A stretch of DNA of 64,000 nucleotides, taken from positions 3,884,501-3,948,500 of the forward strand of contig NZ_CP022203.1 of the NCBI RefSeq assembly GCF_002305895.1, in the 5' to 3' direction. A model generated the notes under the pieces. It saw only the letters and a program-made list of their open reading frames with translations. It had not been told where the DNA came from and did no database searches. The DNA comes from Corallococcus macrosporus DSM 14697 (GTDB lineage Bacteria > Myxococcota > Myxococcia > Myxococcales > Myxococcaceae). Positions 10,027-19,298 of this stretch are shown piece by piece. Position 1 is the stretch's first letter. The number at the start of each line of letters is the position of its first letter. A program made the translations under genes and the position numbers.

Positions 10027-10067
10027 CGGCTCCCTGAGTCCCCCAATGGGGAATTTTCGGGGAGCCG
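10027..10067 (+). promoter_or_regulatory. Nested inverted repeat in the tuf-rpsJ spacer
   Basis: CGGCTCCC (10027-10034) pairs with GGGAGCCG (10060-10067), and an inner hairpin CCCC-AAT-GGGG (10041-10051) fits inside. It begins 16 nt after the tuf stop and is followed by no T-run. It could be a terminator-like element for the str mRNA or a leader structure of the S10 operon. Confidence 0.45.
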
Positions 10068-10079
10068 ATGGGAATCCAG

Positions 10080-10108
10080 TTGCACACCCTGGGGCGGGAT
10101 GGTACACA
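10080..10108 (+). promoter_or_regulatory. Possible S10-operon promoter
   Basis: TTGCAC (10080-10085), a 17-bp spacer and TACACA (10103-10108) lie about 105 bp upstream of rpsJ. The -35 is good and the -10 matches the consensus at only three positions. Offered because the 200-bp tuf-rpsJ spacer is the natural place for an S10 promoter. Confidence 0.3.
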
Positions 10109-10213
10109 CCGCGCCCCTTCGTTCTGAAGAAACGGCTCTGTGAAATCCAGGGGATGTCGGTCGTAACGCCCTCCCGCGGCAGAGGCAGAGTTCGTCCAAA
10201 GAGGTTCTTGCGA

Positions 10214-10522
10214 ATGGCGACACAGAAGATCCGCATCCGGCTGAAGGCGTACGACTCGAAGCTCCTGGACCAGAGTGCGGGTGAGATCGTCGAGACGGCC
10301 AAGCGCACGGGCGCGAAGGTGGCCGGTCCGATCCCCCTTCCCACGCGCATCAACAAGTTCACCGTGTTGCGGTCTCCGCACGTGGACAAGAAGAGCCGTG
10401 AGCAGTTCGAGATCCGTACGCACAAGCGCCTGCTCGATATCCTCGAGCCCACGCAGCAGACGCTGGATGCGTTGATGAAGCTGGATCTGTCGGCTGGCGT
10501 TGACGTCGAGATCAAGTCCTAG
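10214..10522 (+). CDS. rpsJ: 30S ribosomal protein S10
   Basis: 102 residues from ATG 10214, the normal S10 length, beginning [20 protein letters not shown]. The frame stays open upstream, but no homologous sequence lies there and GAGG at 10201-10204 can act as the binding site. S10 is a 30S head protein and, as NusE, an antitermination factor. Conserved blocks [19 protein letters not shown] and the [17 protein letters not shown] region are present. The next gene is rplD rather than rplC. Confidence 0.97.
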   Translation: MATQKIRIRLKAYDSKLLDQSAGEIVETAKRTGAKVAGPIPLPTRINKFTVLRSPHVDKKSREQFEIRTHKRLLDILEPTQQTLDALMKLDLSAGVDVEIKS

Positions 10523-10575
10523 GAAGCGGGTGGGCGTTCGAGTGGTTTCACTCCGACCCCCGCGAGGAAAGTGCC

Positions 10576-11199
10576 ATGGCGAAGTTTGACGTTGTCGACC
10601 TGGATTTGAAGAAGGTGTCGGAGATCGAGCTCTCCGACGATGTCTTCGGCACCGAGCCGAACGCCCACCTGTTCTACGAGGTGGCGAAGATGCAGCAGAT
10701 CAACCGGCGCCGCGGCACGGTCGGGGTGAAGAACACCTCGCTGGTCAGCGGCGGCGGCAAGAAGCCCTGGAAGCAGAAGGGCACCGGCCGCGCTCGTCAG
10801 GGCTCCATCCGCGCTTCCCACTGGGTGGGTGGCGGCAAGGCGATGGCTCCCAAGGCGCGCGACTACTTCTACCGCCCGCCCCGCAAGGTGCGCCGCGGCG
10901 CCCTGAAGTCCGCGCTGTCCCTGCGGGCCCAGGAGAAGACGCTCATCATCCTGGACGGCTTCTCCCTGGATGCTCCGAAGAGCAAGCAGGCCTTCGAGGT
11001 CCTCACCAAGCGGCTGAAGCTCCAGAACGCCCTGGTGATTGACGACAAGGGCAACACCAACCTGCACCGCAGCGTGCGCAACCTGGCGAAGTTCGACGTG
11101 CTGCCGCCCGAGGGCCTGAACCTCGAGGCCGTTCTCCGGCACTCGCACCTCGTCCTCACGTCCGCGGCCGCGAAGACCCTCGAGGGGGCGCTGTCATGA
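10576..11199 (+). CDS. rplD: 50S ribosomal protein L4
   Basis: 207 residues, standard length. L4 binds 23S rRNA domain I, lines the exit tunnel with an extended loop ([19 protein letters not shown] is visible), and in E. coli represses its own S10 operon. GCGAGGAAAG precedes the ATG. Only 53 bp separate it from rpsJ, so rplC, which usually lies here, is missing. Its stop overlaps the rplW start. Confidence 0.97.
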   Translation: MAKFDVVDLDLKKVSEIELSDDVFGTEPNAHLFYEVAKMQQINRRRGTVGVKNTSLVSGGGKKPWKQKGTGRARQGSIRASHWVGGGKAMAPKARDYFYRPPRKVRRGALKSALSLRAQEKTLIILDGFSLDAPKSKQAFEVLTKRLKLQNALVIDDKGNTNLHRSVRNLAKFDVLPPEGLNLEAVLRHSHLVLTSAAAKTLEGALS

Positions 11200-11489
11200 A
11201 TCTGAACGACGTCATCAAGGGCCCGCTCATCACCGAGAAGCTGGACAAGGCCCGCGAGAAGTTCCGCCAGTACTCGTTCATCGTCGACCGCAAGGCGACG
11301 AAGCACGACGTGGCCCGCGCGGTGGAGACGCTCTTCAAGGTCACCGTCGAGGGCGTGAACACCAACATCGTCCGCGGCAAGATCAAGCGGGTGGGTCGTA
11401 GCATCGGCAAGCGGCCCAACTTCAAGAAGGCGGTTGTGACGCTGAAGCAGGGCGACTCGATCGAACTCTTCGAGGGAGGGGCGGCCTGA
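11196..11489 (+). CDS. rplW: 50S ribosomal protein L23
   Basis: 97 residues. L23 surrounds the tunnel exit and docks SRP and trigger factor. Conserved start [20 protein letters not shown] and the RNA-binding block [15 protein letters not shown] are present. ATG 11196 lies inside the rplD stop (ATGA), so translation is coupled. rplB follows after 34 bp. Confidence 0.97.
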   Translation: MNLNDVIKGPLITEKLDKAREKFRQYSFIVDRKATKHDVARAVETLFKVTVEGVNTNIVRGKIKRVGRSIGKRPNFKKAVVTLKQGDSIELFEGGAA

Positions 11490-11523
11490 CGCCACGGCGT
11501 CGAGCCAGCCTGAGGAACACACC

Positions 11524-12369
11524 ATGGGCATCAAGAAGTACAAGCCGACTAGCGCCGCCCGCCGTCTGATGACGGTGTCCGACTTCGCGGACATCACCAA
11601 GGACTCGCCCGAGAAGAGCCTCACCGAGCCGCTCAAGCGCTCCGGTGGTCGCAACGTTCACGGGCACATCACCCGCCGGCACCAGGGCGGCGGCCACAAG
11701 CGCCGCTACCGCGTCATCGACTTCAAGCGCCGGGACAAGGATGGCGTCCCCGCGAAGGTCGTGGCCGTCGAGTACGACCCGAACCGCACCGCCAACATCG
11801 CGCTGCTGCACTACGCGGACGGCGAGAAGCGCTACATCCTCGCTCCGGTCGGCCTGAGCGTGGGTGACACCGTGTTCGCCGGCGAGGGCGCGGACATCCG
11901 GCCTGGCAACAGCCTGCCGCTGCAGAACATCCCGGTGGGTACGGTCATCCACAACGTGGAGCTGAAGCCGGGCCGTGGCGCCCAGGTCATCCGCTCCGCC
12001 GGCACGTCCGGCCAGCTGATGGCGAAGGAGGAGCGCTACGCGCAGGTGCGTATGCCCTCCGGCACCGTCCGCAAGGTCCTCATCGAGTGCCGCGCCACCG
12101 TGGGTCAGGTCGGCAACATCGAGCACGAGATCATCCGTATCGGCAAGGCGGGTAAGAGCCGCTGGCTGGGCATCCGTCCCACCGTCCGCGGTCTGGCGAT
12201 GAACCCGGTCGACCACCCGCACGGCGGTGGTGAAGGCAAGTCCGGTCAGGGTAACCCGCACCCTGTGTCCCCCTGGGGCAAGAAGACCAAGGGTCTCACC
12301 ACGCGCACCAACAAGCGCACTGACAAGTTCATCGTCTCCGGCCGCCGCCAGGGCGCGCGCAGCCAGTAA
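11524..12369 (+). CDS. rplB: 50S ribosomal protein L2
   Basis: 281 residues, a few more than E. coli L2. It is a primary 23S rRNA binder needed for subunit association and peptidyl-transferase activity. The conserved [19 protein letters not shown] segment and the [13 protein letters not shown] loop with its universally conserved histidine are intact. It is followed 9 bp later by rpsS, in normal S10 order. Confidence 0.98.
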   Translation: MGIKKYKPTSAARRLMTVSDFADITKDSPEKSLTEPLKRSGGRNVHGHITRRHQGGGHKRRYRVIDFKRRDKDGVPAKVVAVEYDPNRTANIALLHYADGEKRYILAPVGLSVGDTVFAGEGADIRPGNSLPLQNIPVGTVIHNVELKPGRGAQVIRSAGTSGQLMAKEERYAQVRMPSGTVRKVLIECRATVGQVGNIEHEIIRIGKAGKSRWLGIRPTVRGLAMNPVDHPHGGGEGKSGQGNPHPVSPWGKKTKGLTTRTNKRTDKFIVSGRRQGARSQ

Positions 12370-12378
12370 GAGGATTCC

Positions 12379-12666
12379 ATGGCTCGTTCGATCAAGAAGG
12401 GTCCGTTCGTCGACGACTTCCTCGTGAAGAAGATCGAGGACATGATCAAGACGAACAAGAAGGCCGTCGTAAAGACGTGGTCCCGCCGCTCCACCATCCT
12501 TCCGGAGTTCGTGGGTCACACCTTCGCGGTGCACAACGGGAAGAAGTTCATCCCGGTGTTCGTCACGGAGAACATGGTTGGCCACAAGCTCGGCGAGTTC
12601 GCCCCGACGCGTGCGTTCGGCGGTCACTCGGCGGACAAGAAGGTCGCCAAGGCCCCGGGCAAGTAG
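12379..12666 (+). CDS. rpsS: 30S ribosomal protein S19
   Basis: 95 residues starting [20 protein letters not shown]19 lies in the 30S head beside S13 and contacts the A-site tRNA. The block [26 protein letters not shown] can be recognised in the middle. Position between rplB and rplV is canonical. Confidence 0.97.
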   Translation: MARSIKKGPFVDDFLVKKIEDMIKTNKKAVVKTWSRRSTILPEFVGHTFAVHNGKKFIPVFVTENMVGHKLGEFAPTRAFGGHSADKKVAKAPGK

Positions 12667-12701
12667 CCTGGCGCATTGCCTGAGAGCCTGAGGAGAAGAC
12701 C

Positions 12702-13046
12702 ATGGAGTCGACTGCACATCTGCGTTTCCTGCGCATGAGCCCCCGCAAGATTTCCACCGTTGCGGAGCTCGTCCGGGGCAAGCCTGTCGAGGCGGCCCTC
12801 AACATCCTGAAGTTCACCAAGCGCGCCGCGGCCAAGCCGGTGGAGAAGCTCATCAAGAGCGCCGTGGCCAACGCGACTGACAAGTCCAAGGGCCAGGTCG
12901 ACGTGGACACGCTCTACGTGAAGACCATCTCCGTGGACCAGGGCCCCACCCAGCGCCGGTTCATGCCGCGCGCCATGGGCCGGGCCACCCCCATCAAGAA
13001 GAAGACGGCCCACGTCCACGTGGTGCTCGCCGAGGCGAAGAAGTAG
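12702..13046 (+). CDS. rplV: 50S ribosomal protein L22
   Basis: 114 residues. L22 binds all 23S rRNA domains, and its beta-hairpin forms the tunnel constriction with L4. The hairpin region is seen as [17 protein letters not shown], with no insertion or deletion of the sort linked to macrolide resistance. The ATG follows GAGGAGAAG with good spacing. Confidence 0.97.
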   Translation: MESTAHLRFLRMSPRKISTVAELVRGKPVEAALNILKFTKRAAAKPVEKLIKSAVANATDKSKGQVDVDTLYVKTISVDQGPTQRRFMPRAMGRATPIKKKTAHVHVVLAEAKK

Positions 13047-13087
13047 GACCCGTCGGGCCCTGCCCGGACGCTTCAAGGAGAATCACG

Positions 13088-13750
<663 letters not shown>

Positions 13751-13764
13751 TCAGTCCACCCGCG

Positions 13765-13791
13765 CCGGGCGCTCTCAAAAGGGGCGCCCGG
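13765..13791 (+). promoter_or_regulatory. Hairpin in the rpsC-rplP spacer
   Basis: CCGGGCGC (13765-13772) pairs with GCGCCCGG (13784-13791). The stem can extend inward to 11 bp with two G-T pairs, closing on a CAAAA loop. No T-run follows. It fills much of the 66-bp spacer and may limit exonuclease decay or tune rplP translation. Confidence 0.5.
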
Positions 13792-13816
13792 GGCAGGGCG
13801 GCGAAGGACAGCGACG

Positions 13817-14236
13817 ATGCTTCAGCCTGCTCGTACGAAGTACCGCAAGATGCACAAGGGCCGCATGCCTGGCAGTGCTCACCGGGGTAGCGACATGACC
13901 TACGGTGAGTACGGCCTGATGAGCCTCCAGCCGGGGTGGATCACCTCCCGGCAGATCGAGGCGGCTCGTATCGCGATGACGCGTCACGTGAAGCGTGGCG
14001 GCAAGATCTGGATCCGTATCTTCCCGGACAAGCCCATCACCAAGAAGCCCGCTGAGACCCGTATGGGTACCGGCAAGGGCGGCGTGGAGTACTACGTCGC
14101 GGTGGTGAAGCCCGGCCGCATCCTCTACGAGATGGAGGGTATGACGCCGGAAGTGGCCACCGGGGCGCTGAAGCTGGCGCAGGCGAAGCTGCCGGTGCTC
14201 ACGAAGATCGTGAAGCGGGCGGACCTGAGCCTCTAA
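13817..14236 (+). CDS. rplP: 50S ribosomal protein L16
   Basis: 139 residues, starting [20 protein letters not shown]16 organises the A-site and peptidyl-transferase region of the 50S. Conserved blocks [21 protein letters not shown] and [20 protein letters not shown] appear in the expected order. The canonical neighbour rpmC follows after 57 bp. Confidence 0.97.
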   Translation: MLQPARTKYRKMHKGRMPGSAHRGSDMTYGEYGLMSLQPGWITSRQIEAARIAMTRHVKRGGKIWIRIFPDKPITKKPAETRMGTGKGGVEYYVAVVKPGRILYEMEGMTPEVATGALKLAQAKLPVLTKIVKRADLSL

Positions 14237-14293
14237 GGCACCGAGCGACGGGAGCCGGTCTTGAAGACGGCTTCCGGTCGCATGGAGAGTGAA

Positions 14294-14494
14294 ATGGCGA
14301 CTGCGAAGGAACTGAAGGAACTGTCGGCGGACGACCTGAAGCAGCGCGCGGCCGAGCTGCGCGAGACCCTGTTCCAGGACCAGCTCAAGCGGCGGACCGG
14401 CTCGCTGGACAACCCGGCCGAGCGCACCACGCACCGACGGGACCTGGCGCGGGTGCTGACCGTGCTGACCCAGAAGACGAAGGCCCAGGGCTGA
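14294..14494 (+). CDS. rpmC: 50S ribosomal protein L29
   Basis: 66 residues from ATG 14294, chosen because GGAG at 14284-14287 gives 6-nt spacing and the product MATAKELKELSADDLKQRA matches L29. An in-frame ATG at 14282 would add four residues. L29 is a helical-hairpin protein at the tunnel exit near L23. The motif TTHRRDLARVLTVLTQK closes the protein. Confidence 0.95.
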   Translation: MATAKELKELSADDLKQRAAELRETLFQDQLKRRTGSLDNPAERTTHRRDLARVLTVLTQKTKAQG

Positions 14495-14586
14495 AACCCT
14501 CGACTCCAAGCGCGCTCAGCAGGTAGAGGAGCGCGTGCGGCCATCCGGGCAGACGCCCGGGTGCATGAGAGACAGTGAGAAAGAAG

Positions 14587-14901
14587 ATGGCTGAAGCGAC
14601 CGAGACGCAGGCTCCCGCGACTTCCACCCGTGGCCGTCCCAAGACGCGCGTGGGGATCGTCACCTCCAACAAGATGCAGAAGACGGTCGTCGTCACCGTC
14701 CAGCGCCGGGCTCCGCACCCGAAGTACGGGAAGATCATGAGCCTGCGCGAGAAGTACAAGGCGCACGTGGAGGACCACGATTACCCCAAGAAGATCACCA
14801 TCAACGAGGGTGATCGGGTCCGGATCGCCGAGACCAAGCCGACGTCGAAGGACAAGCGTTGGCGCGTGGTCGAGGTGCTGGAGAAGAGCAAGAACGTCTA
14901 G
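14587..14901 (+). CDS. rpsQ: 30S ribosomal protein S17, N-terminally extended
   Basis: 104 residues from ATG 14587. The S17 core begins near [20 protein letters not shown] and ends with [14 protein letters not shown]. About 20 residues rich in Ala, Thr and Glu precede the core, so it is longer than the usual 84-residue form. S17 is a primary 16S rRNA binder in the 30S body. The upstream in-frame GTG at 14575 is less likely as a start. Confidence 0.95.
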   Translation: MAEATETQAPATSTRGRPKTRVGIVTSNKMQKTVVVTVQRRAPHPKYGKIMSLREKYKAHVEDHDYPKKITINEGDRVRIAETKPTSKDKRWRVVEVLEKSKNV

Positions 14902-14968
14902 CACGCATGTCCGTTCCGCGTGGCCGTGAGGCGGCGCGGGATGGTCACCGGCGACAGGAGATTCCCAG

Positions 14969-15337
14969 ATGATTCAGATGACGAGCGTGCTCGACGTGGC
15001 GGACAACTCGGGCGCGAAGAAGGTGTTCTGCATCAAGGTGCTCGGCGGTTCCAAGCGCAAGTACGCGTCCATCGGCGACGTGATCGTCGTCTCGGTGCGC
15101 GAGGCGCTTCCCAACTCGAAGGTGAAGAAGGGTGACGTGGCCAAGGCCGTCATCGTTCGCACCAAGCGCGAGGTGGGTCGTCCGGACGGCAGCTACATCA
15201 AGTTCGACGGCAACTCCGCGGTCCTCATCAACAAGGACATGGAGCCCATTGGTACGCGTATCTTCGGGCCCGTTGCCCGTGAGCTCCGCGCCCGCAAGTT
15301 CATGAAGATCATCTCGCTGGCGCCCGAGGTCCTCTGA
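14969..15337 (+). CDS. rplN: 50S ribosomal protein L14
   Basis: 122 residues, exactly the usual length, starting [21 protein letters not shown]14 forms intersubunit bridges with 16S rRNA and is the docking site of the silencing factor RsfS. Conserved [17 protein letters not shown] and [13 protein letters not shown] blocks are present. It begins the spc-type gene order, though no separate promoter was recognised in the 67-bp spacer. Confidence 0.98.
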   Translation: MIQMTSVLDVADNSGAKKVFCIKVLGGSKRKYASIGDVIVVSVREALPNSKVKKGDVAKAVIVRTKREVGRPDGSYIKFDGNSAVLINKDMEPIGTRIFGPVARELRARKFMKIISLAPEVL

Positions 15338-15380
15338 GAGGACGGCAGGCCGGACGGCGAGCAGCCAGAGAGAGGAAGCC

Positions 15381-15716
15381 ATGCAGAAGCTGAAGGTGGG
15401 AGACACGGTCCAGGTCATGGCCGGGGCCGAGGCCTCCGAGAAGAACCCGGCGACCAAGCGCGGCAAGGTGCTGAAGATCGATCGCGAGGCGGAACGCGTG
15501 ACGGTCGAGGGCCTGCGCCTGGTCAAGCGTCACATGAAGAAGACGCCCCAGAGCCCCGAGGGCGGCATTGTCGAGAAGCCGGGCACGATCGCGCTGGCGA
15601 GCGTGCAGGTGGTCTGCGTCAAGTGCGACAAGCCGACCCGGGTGGGTATCCGTACCGAGGGTGAAGAGGGCAAGAAGAAGCGGTTCTGCAAGAACTGCGA
15701 CGCCCTGATTGACTAG
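15381..15716 (+). CDS. rplX: 50S ribosomal protein L24, zinc-ribbon form
   Basis: 111 residues with the KOW motif ([22 protein letters not shown]) followed by a C-terminal zinc ribbon with two CxxC pairs: CVKC and, after a basic stretch, CKNC. L24 is an early assembly initiator of the 50S. GAGAGGAAG precedes the ATG at 15381. It is followed by an unusually long 181-bp spacer holding two hairpins before rplE. Confidence 0.97.
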   Translation: MQKLKVGDTVQVMAGAEASEKNPATKRGKVLKIDREAERVTVEGLRLVKRHMKKTPQSPEGGIVEKPGTIALASVQVVCVKCDKPTRVGIRTEGEEGKKKRFCKNCDALID

Positions 15717-15741
15717 GTGTCCGCGTTGGTGCATGTATGCG

Positions 15742-15817
15742 CGCCCTTTGCCCACCCCGGTGGTGGGAAAGGGCGGGCGTGCAGGCATGGAGGGCCCGTG
15801 GAGCAACAGGGGCCCTC
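15742..15817 (+). promoter_or_regulatory. Two tandem hairpins in the rplX-rplE spacer
   Basis: Hairpin 1: CGCCCTTT (15742-15749) plus CCCACC (15751-15756) pair with GGTGGG (15762-15767) plus AAAGGGCG (15768-15775), with one bulged G. Hairpin 2: GAGGGCCC (15790-15797) pairs with GGGCCCTC (15810-15817). Neither is followed by a T-run. In E. coli the start of rplE is the S8-controlled site of the spc mRNA, so an analogous control element is conceivable here. Confidence 0.55.
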
Positions 15818-15897
15818 GCGGTGTTTCCAGGTTCCATACGAAGGACTGATCGGGCGTGCTGGGTCCACGACGGCGCCCCGAAGCAGAGGACAGGACG

Positions 15898-16551
15898 ATG
15901 GCTGACGAGAAGAAGGCCGAGCAGAAGGAAAAGAAGGCGAAGCGCGGCAAGAAGGAAGAGGCCAAGAAGGTTGGCTTTGCCGCCAACATCGAGGAAGGCC
16001 TCGAGTCCAAGCCGGCGCGCCTGAAGGTGCGTTTCTTCAAGGAAGGTGTTCCCTCCCTCCTGAAGGAACTGAACCTGAAGAACCCGATGCAGGTGCCGCG
16101 GCTGGAGAAGATCGTCGTCAACATGGGTCTGGGCGAGGCGCTCGCCAACAACAAGATCCTGGAGTCGGCGGTGGACCAGCTCGCCGCGATCACCGGCCAG
16201 AAGCCGATCGTGACGCGCGCCCGTAAGTCCATCGCGAACTTCAAGCTGCGCCAGGGGCAGGCCATCGGTGCCGCCGTCACGCTGCGCGGCGACCGCATGT
16301 ACGAGTTCATGGACCGCCTCATCACCGTGGCGCTGCCGCGCGTGCGTGACTTCAAGGGCGTGTCCCCCAAGGCGTTCGACGGGAAGGGCAACTACACGCT
16401 CGGCGTGCGCGAGCAGATCATCTTCCCTGAGATCAACTACGACCAGATCGAGAAGGTGAAGGGGCTCAACATCAGCTTCGTCACCACTGCGGCCAACGAC
16501 GAGCAGGGGCTGGCGCTGATGCGTCACTTCGGCATGCCGTTCCGTCAGTAA
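15898..16551 (+). CDS. rplE: 50S ribosomal protein L5 with Lys-rich N-terminal extension
   Basis: 217 residues from ATG 15898 against about 179 in E. coli. The L5 core starts around residue 40 ([16 protein letters not shown]) and carries [18 protein letters not shown] and [11 protein letters not shown]. The first 39 residues are a charged Lys/Glu/Ala tail. L5 with 5S rRNA and L18 forms the central protuberance and contacts S13 and P-site tRNA. GAGGACAGG upstream may be the binding site. Confidence 0.96.
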   Translation: MADEKKAEQKEKKAKRGKKEEAKKVGFAANIEEGLESKPARLKVRFFKEGVPSLLKELNLKNPMQVPRLEKIVVNMGLGEALANNKILESAVDQLAAITGQKPIVTRARKSIANFKLRQGQAIGAAVTLRGDRMYEFMDRLITVALPRVRDFKGVSPKAFDGKGNYTLGVREQIIFPEINYDQIEKVKGLNISFVTTAANDEQGLALMRHFGMPFRQ

Positions 16552-16578
16552 GCCCTCGAGCCAAGGACCCGACGAAAC

Positions 16579-16764
16579 ATGGCCAAGCTCTCCAAGATCG
16601 CCCAGGCAAAGCGCAAGCCGAAGTTCTCGGTGCGCCAGTACAACCGCTGCCCGCTGTGTGGCCGGCCGCGCGCGTTCCTGCGCAAGTTCAAGATGTGCCG
16701 TATCTGCCTCCGCAATCGCGCCCTCCGCGGTGAGATCACCGGCGTCACCAAGTCGTCCTGGTGA
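16579..16764 (+). CDS. rpsN: 30S ribosomal protein S14, zinc-binding (type Z)
   Basis: 61 residues, the short zinc-containing form, with CPLC and CRIC pairs forming the zinc site. S14 assembles late into the 30S head. The start [20 protein letters not shown] and the end [11 protein letters not shown] are typical. It sits 27 bp after rplE and 190 bp before rpsH. Confidence 0.97.
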   Translation: MAKLSKIAQAKRKPKFSVRQYNRCPLCGRPRAFLRKFKMCRICLRNRALRGEITGVTKSSW

Positions 16765-16778
16765 GTCGGTAGGGCAGG

Positions 16779-16839
16779 GCGCCTGGCGGGCCTTCGAGTT
16801 GGCCAGGCGCGGTGGTGGGCTCCTCTCGGAGCCTCCACC
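16779..16839 (+). promoter_or_regulatory. Two tandem hairpins in the rpsN-rpsH spacer
   Basis: Hairpin 1: GCGCCTGGC (16779-16787) pairs perfectly with GCCAGGCGC (16802-16810). Hairpin 2: GGCTCC (16818-16823) pairs with GGAGCC (16828-16833) around a TCTC loop, extended by GGTGG (16811-16815) with CCACC (16835-16839). They lie directly after the rpsN stop; another 115 bp without clear structure follow before rpsH. Confidence 0.55.
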
Positions 16840-16954
16840 CTGAAGTCCGCAGTTCGTAGTGGCGGTCGTCGCGAACCCCCGGGATGGGCCCGGCAGGCGC
16901 GGTGGCCGCGAACGCGAGGTGCCCTGAACGGGCCTTCGCCTGGGAAGGTACTCC

Positions 16955-17371
16955 ATGCCGGTCAATGATCCCGTCGGCGACATGCTGACCCGCCTGCGCA
17001 ACGCTTCGCGCGCGCGTCACGACAAGGTCGTCATCCCCCACTCGAAGCTCAAGCTCGAGATCATCAAGGTCCTCAAGGACGAGGGCTACATCGGTGATTT
17101 CGTGGTCCACGAGCAGACGGTGCAGAACAAGCGCACGGTGTTCCCGGAGATCTCCGTGCAGCTCAAGTACGGTCCGGACCGCGCCCCCGCCATCACCGGC
17201 ATCCGCCGCGTGTCGAAGCCGGGTCTGCGCCGGTACGCCGCCGTGCGTGAGATTCCGCAGGTGCTGGGTGGCCTGGGCATCTCCATCCTTTCCACCTCGC
17301 GCGGCATCCTGGTGGACTCCGAGGCCCGCAAGCAGAAGGTCGGCGGCGAGCTGCTCTGCACCGTCTACTAG
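16955..17371 (+). CDS. rpsH: 30S ribosomal protein S8
   Basis: 138 residues, starting [21 protein letters not shown]8 is a primary 16S rRNA binder and, in E. coli, the repressor of the spc mRNA. The conserved C-terminal block [18 protein letters not shown] is intact with the expected serines. GGGAAGG upstream of ATG 16955 is the likely binding site. Confidence 0.97.
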   Translation: MPVNDPVGDMLTRLRNASRARHDKVVIPHSKLKLEIIKVLKDEGYIGDFVVHEQTVQNKRTVFPEISVQLKYGPDRAPAITGIRRVSKPGLRRYAAVREIPQVLGGLGISILSTSRGILVDSEARKQKVGGELLCTVY

Positions 17372-17435
17372 CCAGCCGCCCGGGAGCGGCGCCCCGTGAG
17401 GGCGCGCCCCCCAGGCACACAGGACCGAGGCAACC

Positions 17436-18002
17436 ATGAGTCGGATTGGAAAACTGGCGATCAAGCTCGGCGACAAGACGAAGGCCGTCGTCGCCGGTGA
17501 GCAGGTGAACTTCGAGGGCCCCAAGGGCAAGCTGTCGGTGAAGCTGCCTGGCAAGGTCAAGGTCGAGATCAAGGACGGGCAGATGACGGTGCAGCGCGCG
17601 GATGACTCGCGTGAGGCGCGCAGCATGCACGGCCTGACCCGGACCATCCTCGCGAACGCGGCGAAGGGTGTGAGCACGGGCTTCGAGAAGAAGCTGGACA
17701 TCCGCGGCGTTGGTTTCCGCGCCGAGGTGAAGGGCAAGGCCATTCACTTCGCGCTGGGTTACTCGCACCCGGTGGTGTTCAACCTGCCCGAGGGCGTGAC
17801 GGCTGAAGTCGACAAGGCCCCGCGCAACGAGGACAGCCTGCCCACCGTGGGCCTGACGCTCCGCTCTTCGGACAAGGAAGTGCTGGGCGCGACGGCGGTG
17901 AACATCCGCTCGCTGCGTCCGCCCGAGCCCTACAAGGGCAAGGGCATCAAGTACTCCGAGGAGCGCATCCGCCGCAAGGAGGGCAAGACGGGTACGACCT
18001 AG
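17436..18002 (+). CDS. rplF: 50S ribosomal protein L6
   Basis: 188 residues, slightly longer than the usual 177. L6 has two related RNA-binding domains near the factor-binding site; the signature region is recognisable in PEPYKGKGIKYSEERIRRKEGK. Start MSRIGKLAIKLGDKTKAVV is typical. Spacing to rpsH is 64 bp; a 108-bp hairpin-containing spacer precedes rplR. Confidence 0.97.
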   Translation: MSRIGKLAIKLGDKTKAVVAGEQVNFEGPKGKLSVKLPGKVKVEIKDGQMTVQRADDSREARSMHGLTRTILANAAKGVSTGFEKKLDIRGVGFRAEVKGKAIHFALGYSHPVVFNLPEGVTAEVDKAPRNEDSLPTVGLTLRSSDKEVLGATAVNIRSLRPPEPYKGKGIKYSEERIRRKEGKTGTT

Positions 18003-18032
18003 TCGTATCGTCTTTCCTGAGTGTTCCAAACT

Positions 18033-18093
18033 CCGCCAGGTCCTCTGGTCCTGGCGGCATCATCCGGCGGCGGAAGGCCGCATCGCCGCCGGA
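18033..18093 (+). promoter_or_regulatory. Two tandem hairpins in the rplF-rplR spacer
   Basis: Hairpin 1: CCGCCAGG (18033-18040) pairs perfectly with CCTGGCGG (18050-18057). Hairpin 2: TCCGGCGGCG (18063-18072) pairs perfectly with CGCCGCCGGA (18084-18093). Hairpin 2 ends 17 nt upstream of the rplR ATG and is followed by ACGGAAAAGGAAG, leaving the ribosome binding site free. Confidence 0.6.
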
Positions 18094-18110
18094 CGGAAAA
18101 GGAAGCAGCC

Positions 18111-18467
18111 ATGCCTACGAAGCTCGACGCCCGTCTCAAGAGGAAGAACCGCATCCGCAAGAAGCTGTCGGGAACGACGGAGCGGCCGCGGCTCACCGTT
18201 TACAAGAGCCTCAAGCACATCTACGCGCAGGTGGTGGACGACACCACGGGCAAGACGCTCGCGTTTGCCTCGTCGCTGTCCAAGGACCTGAAGGGTCAGG
18301 ACGAGGGCGACAAGAAGGCGGATGCGAAGCGTGTTGGTACCCTGATTGCGCAGAAGTGCAAGGCCGCCAACGTCGATGCGGTGGTGTTCGACCGCAACGG
18401 CTTCCCTTATCACGGGCGCATCGCCGCCGTGGCCGACGCCGCGCGCGAGGCCGGGCTGAAGTTCTAA
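18111..18467 (+). CDS. rplR: 50S ribosomal protein L18
   Basis: 118 residues from ATG 18111, which follows AAAAGGAAG and gives the typical start [22 protein letters not shown]18 binds 5S rRNA with L5. Conserved [21 protein letters not shown] and [23 protein letters not shown] are present. The frame is open further upstream, but that stretch is the hairpin spacer. Confidence 0.97.
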   Translation: MPTKLDARLKRKNRIRKKLSGTTERPRLTVYKSLKHIYAQVVDDTTGKTLAFASSLSKDLKGQDEGDKKADAKRVGTLIAQKCKAANVDAVVFDRNGFPYHGRIAAVADAAREAGLKF

Positions 18468-18483
18468 GAAAGGAATCCCCCAA

Positions 18484-19005
18484 GTGGCAACTCCGATCAA
18501 TCCGAACGATCTGGACCTCACCGACCGCGTGGTGAACATCAACCGCGTGGCCAAGGTCGTGAAGGGCGGCCGTCGTTTCTCGTTCGCCGCCCTCGTGGTG
18601 GTGGGGGACGGCGCCGGGCACGTGGGCGTCGGCCTGGGCAAGGCCAACGAAGTGCCCGAGGCCATCCGCAAGGGTGGTGAGAACGCGAAGAAGAACCTGT
18701 TCCGCGTTCCGCTCGTGGGTCACACCATTCCGCATGAGGTGCTCGGTCACTTCGGCGCCGGCTGGGTGCTGCTGAAGCCGGCCAGCCAGGGTACGGGCGT
18801 CATCGCCGGCGGCGCGGTTCGCGCGGTGCTGGAGGCGGCTGGTATCCGCAACATCCTGACCAAGAGCCAGGGGTCGCGGAATCCGCACAACGTGCTGAAG
18901 GCCACGGTTGCTGGCCTGAAGCTGCTGCGCAGCGCCGAGCAGGTCTCGCGCCTCCGTGGCAAGGACGTCGAGCCGGCGAAGCTCGCCGGGGAGCAGAGGG
19001 CTTAG
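18484..19005 (+). CDS. rpsE: 30S ribosomal protein S5
   Basis: 173 residues starting at GTG 18484 with AAAGGAA upstream. S5 shapes the mRNA entry and contributes to accuracy; the double-stranded-RNA-binding fold starts at [20 protein letters not shown]. Conserved [20 protein letters not shown] is visible. Only 16 bp separate it from rplR and 3 bp from rpmD. Confidence 0.97.
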   Translation: MATPINPNDLDLTDRVVNINRVAKVVKGGRRFSFAALVVVGDGAGHVGVGLGKANEVPEAIRKGGENAKKNLFRVPLVGHTIPHEVLGHFGAGWVLLKPASQGTGVIAGGAVRAVLEAAGIRNILTKSQGSRNPHNVLKATVAGLKLLRSAEQVSRLRGKDVEPAKLAGEQRA

Positions 19006-19008
19006 TCC

Positions 19009-19278
19009 ATGGCGCTCAAGGTGAAGCTGGTGAAGAGCTTTGCGGGTGCGTCCAGCGACATGCTGGACACCATCCGTGGGCTGGGCCTCAAGAAGTTCGG
19101 TGACGAGCGGATCCTCAAGGACACGTCTGCGATTCGCGGCATGTGGTTCAAGGTGAAGCACCTGGTCACACTGGAAACCGTTTCCGGCGACGCGCCGGCG
19201 CCCAAGCGCCGCAAGCCCGCCAAGGTCGCCCTGCGTGAGCGGGCGCTGGCGTACCAGGTCAAGCAGCTCAAGGCCTGA
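19009..19278 (+). CDS. rpmD: 50S ribosomal protein L30, C-terminally extended
   Basis: 89 residues against about 59 in E. coli. The L30 core (KVKLVKSFAGASSDMLDTIR, then GMWFKVKHLVTLE) is followed by some 30 extra basic residues (DAPAPKRRKPAKVALRERA). L30 is a small globular 50S protein. It starts 3 bp after rpsE and is likely translationally coupled to it. Confidence 0.94.
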   Translation: MALKVKLVKSFAGASSDMLDTIRGLGLKKFGDERILKDTSAIRGMWFKVKHLVTLETVSGDAPAPKRRKPAKVALRERALAYQVKQLKA

Positions 19279-19298
19279 GTCACGAGAGGATCGAGACG

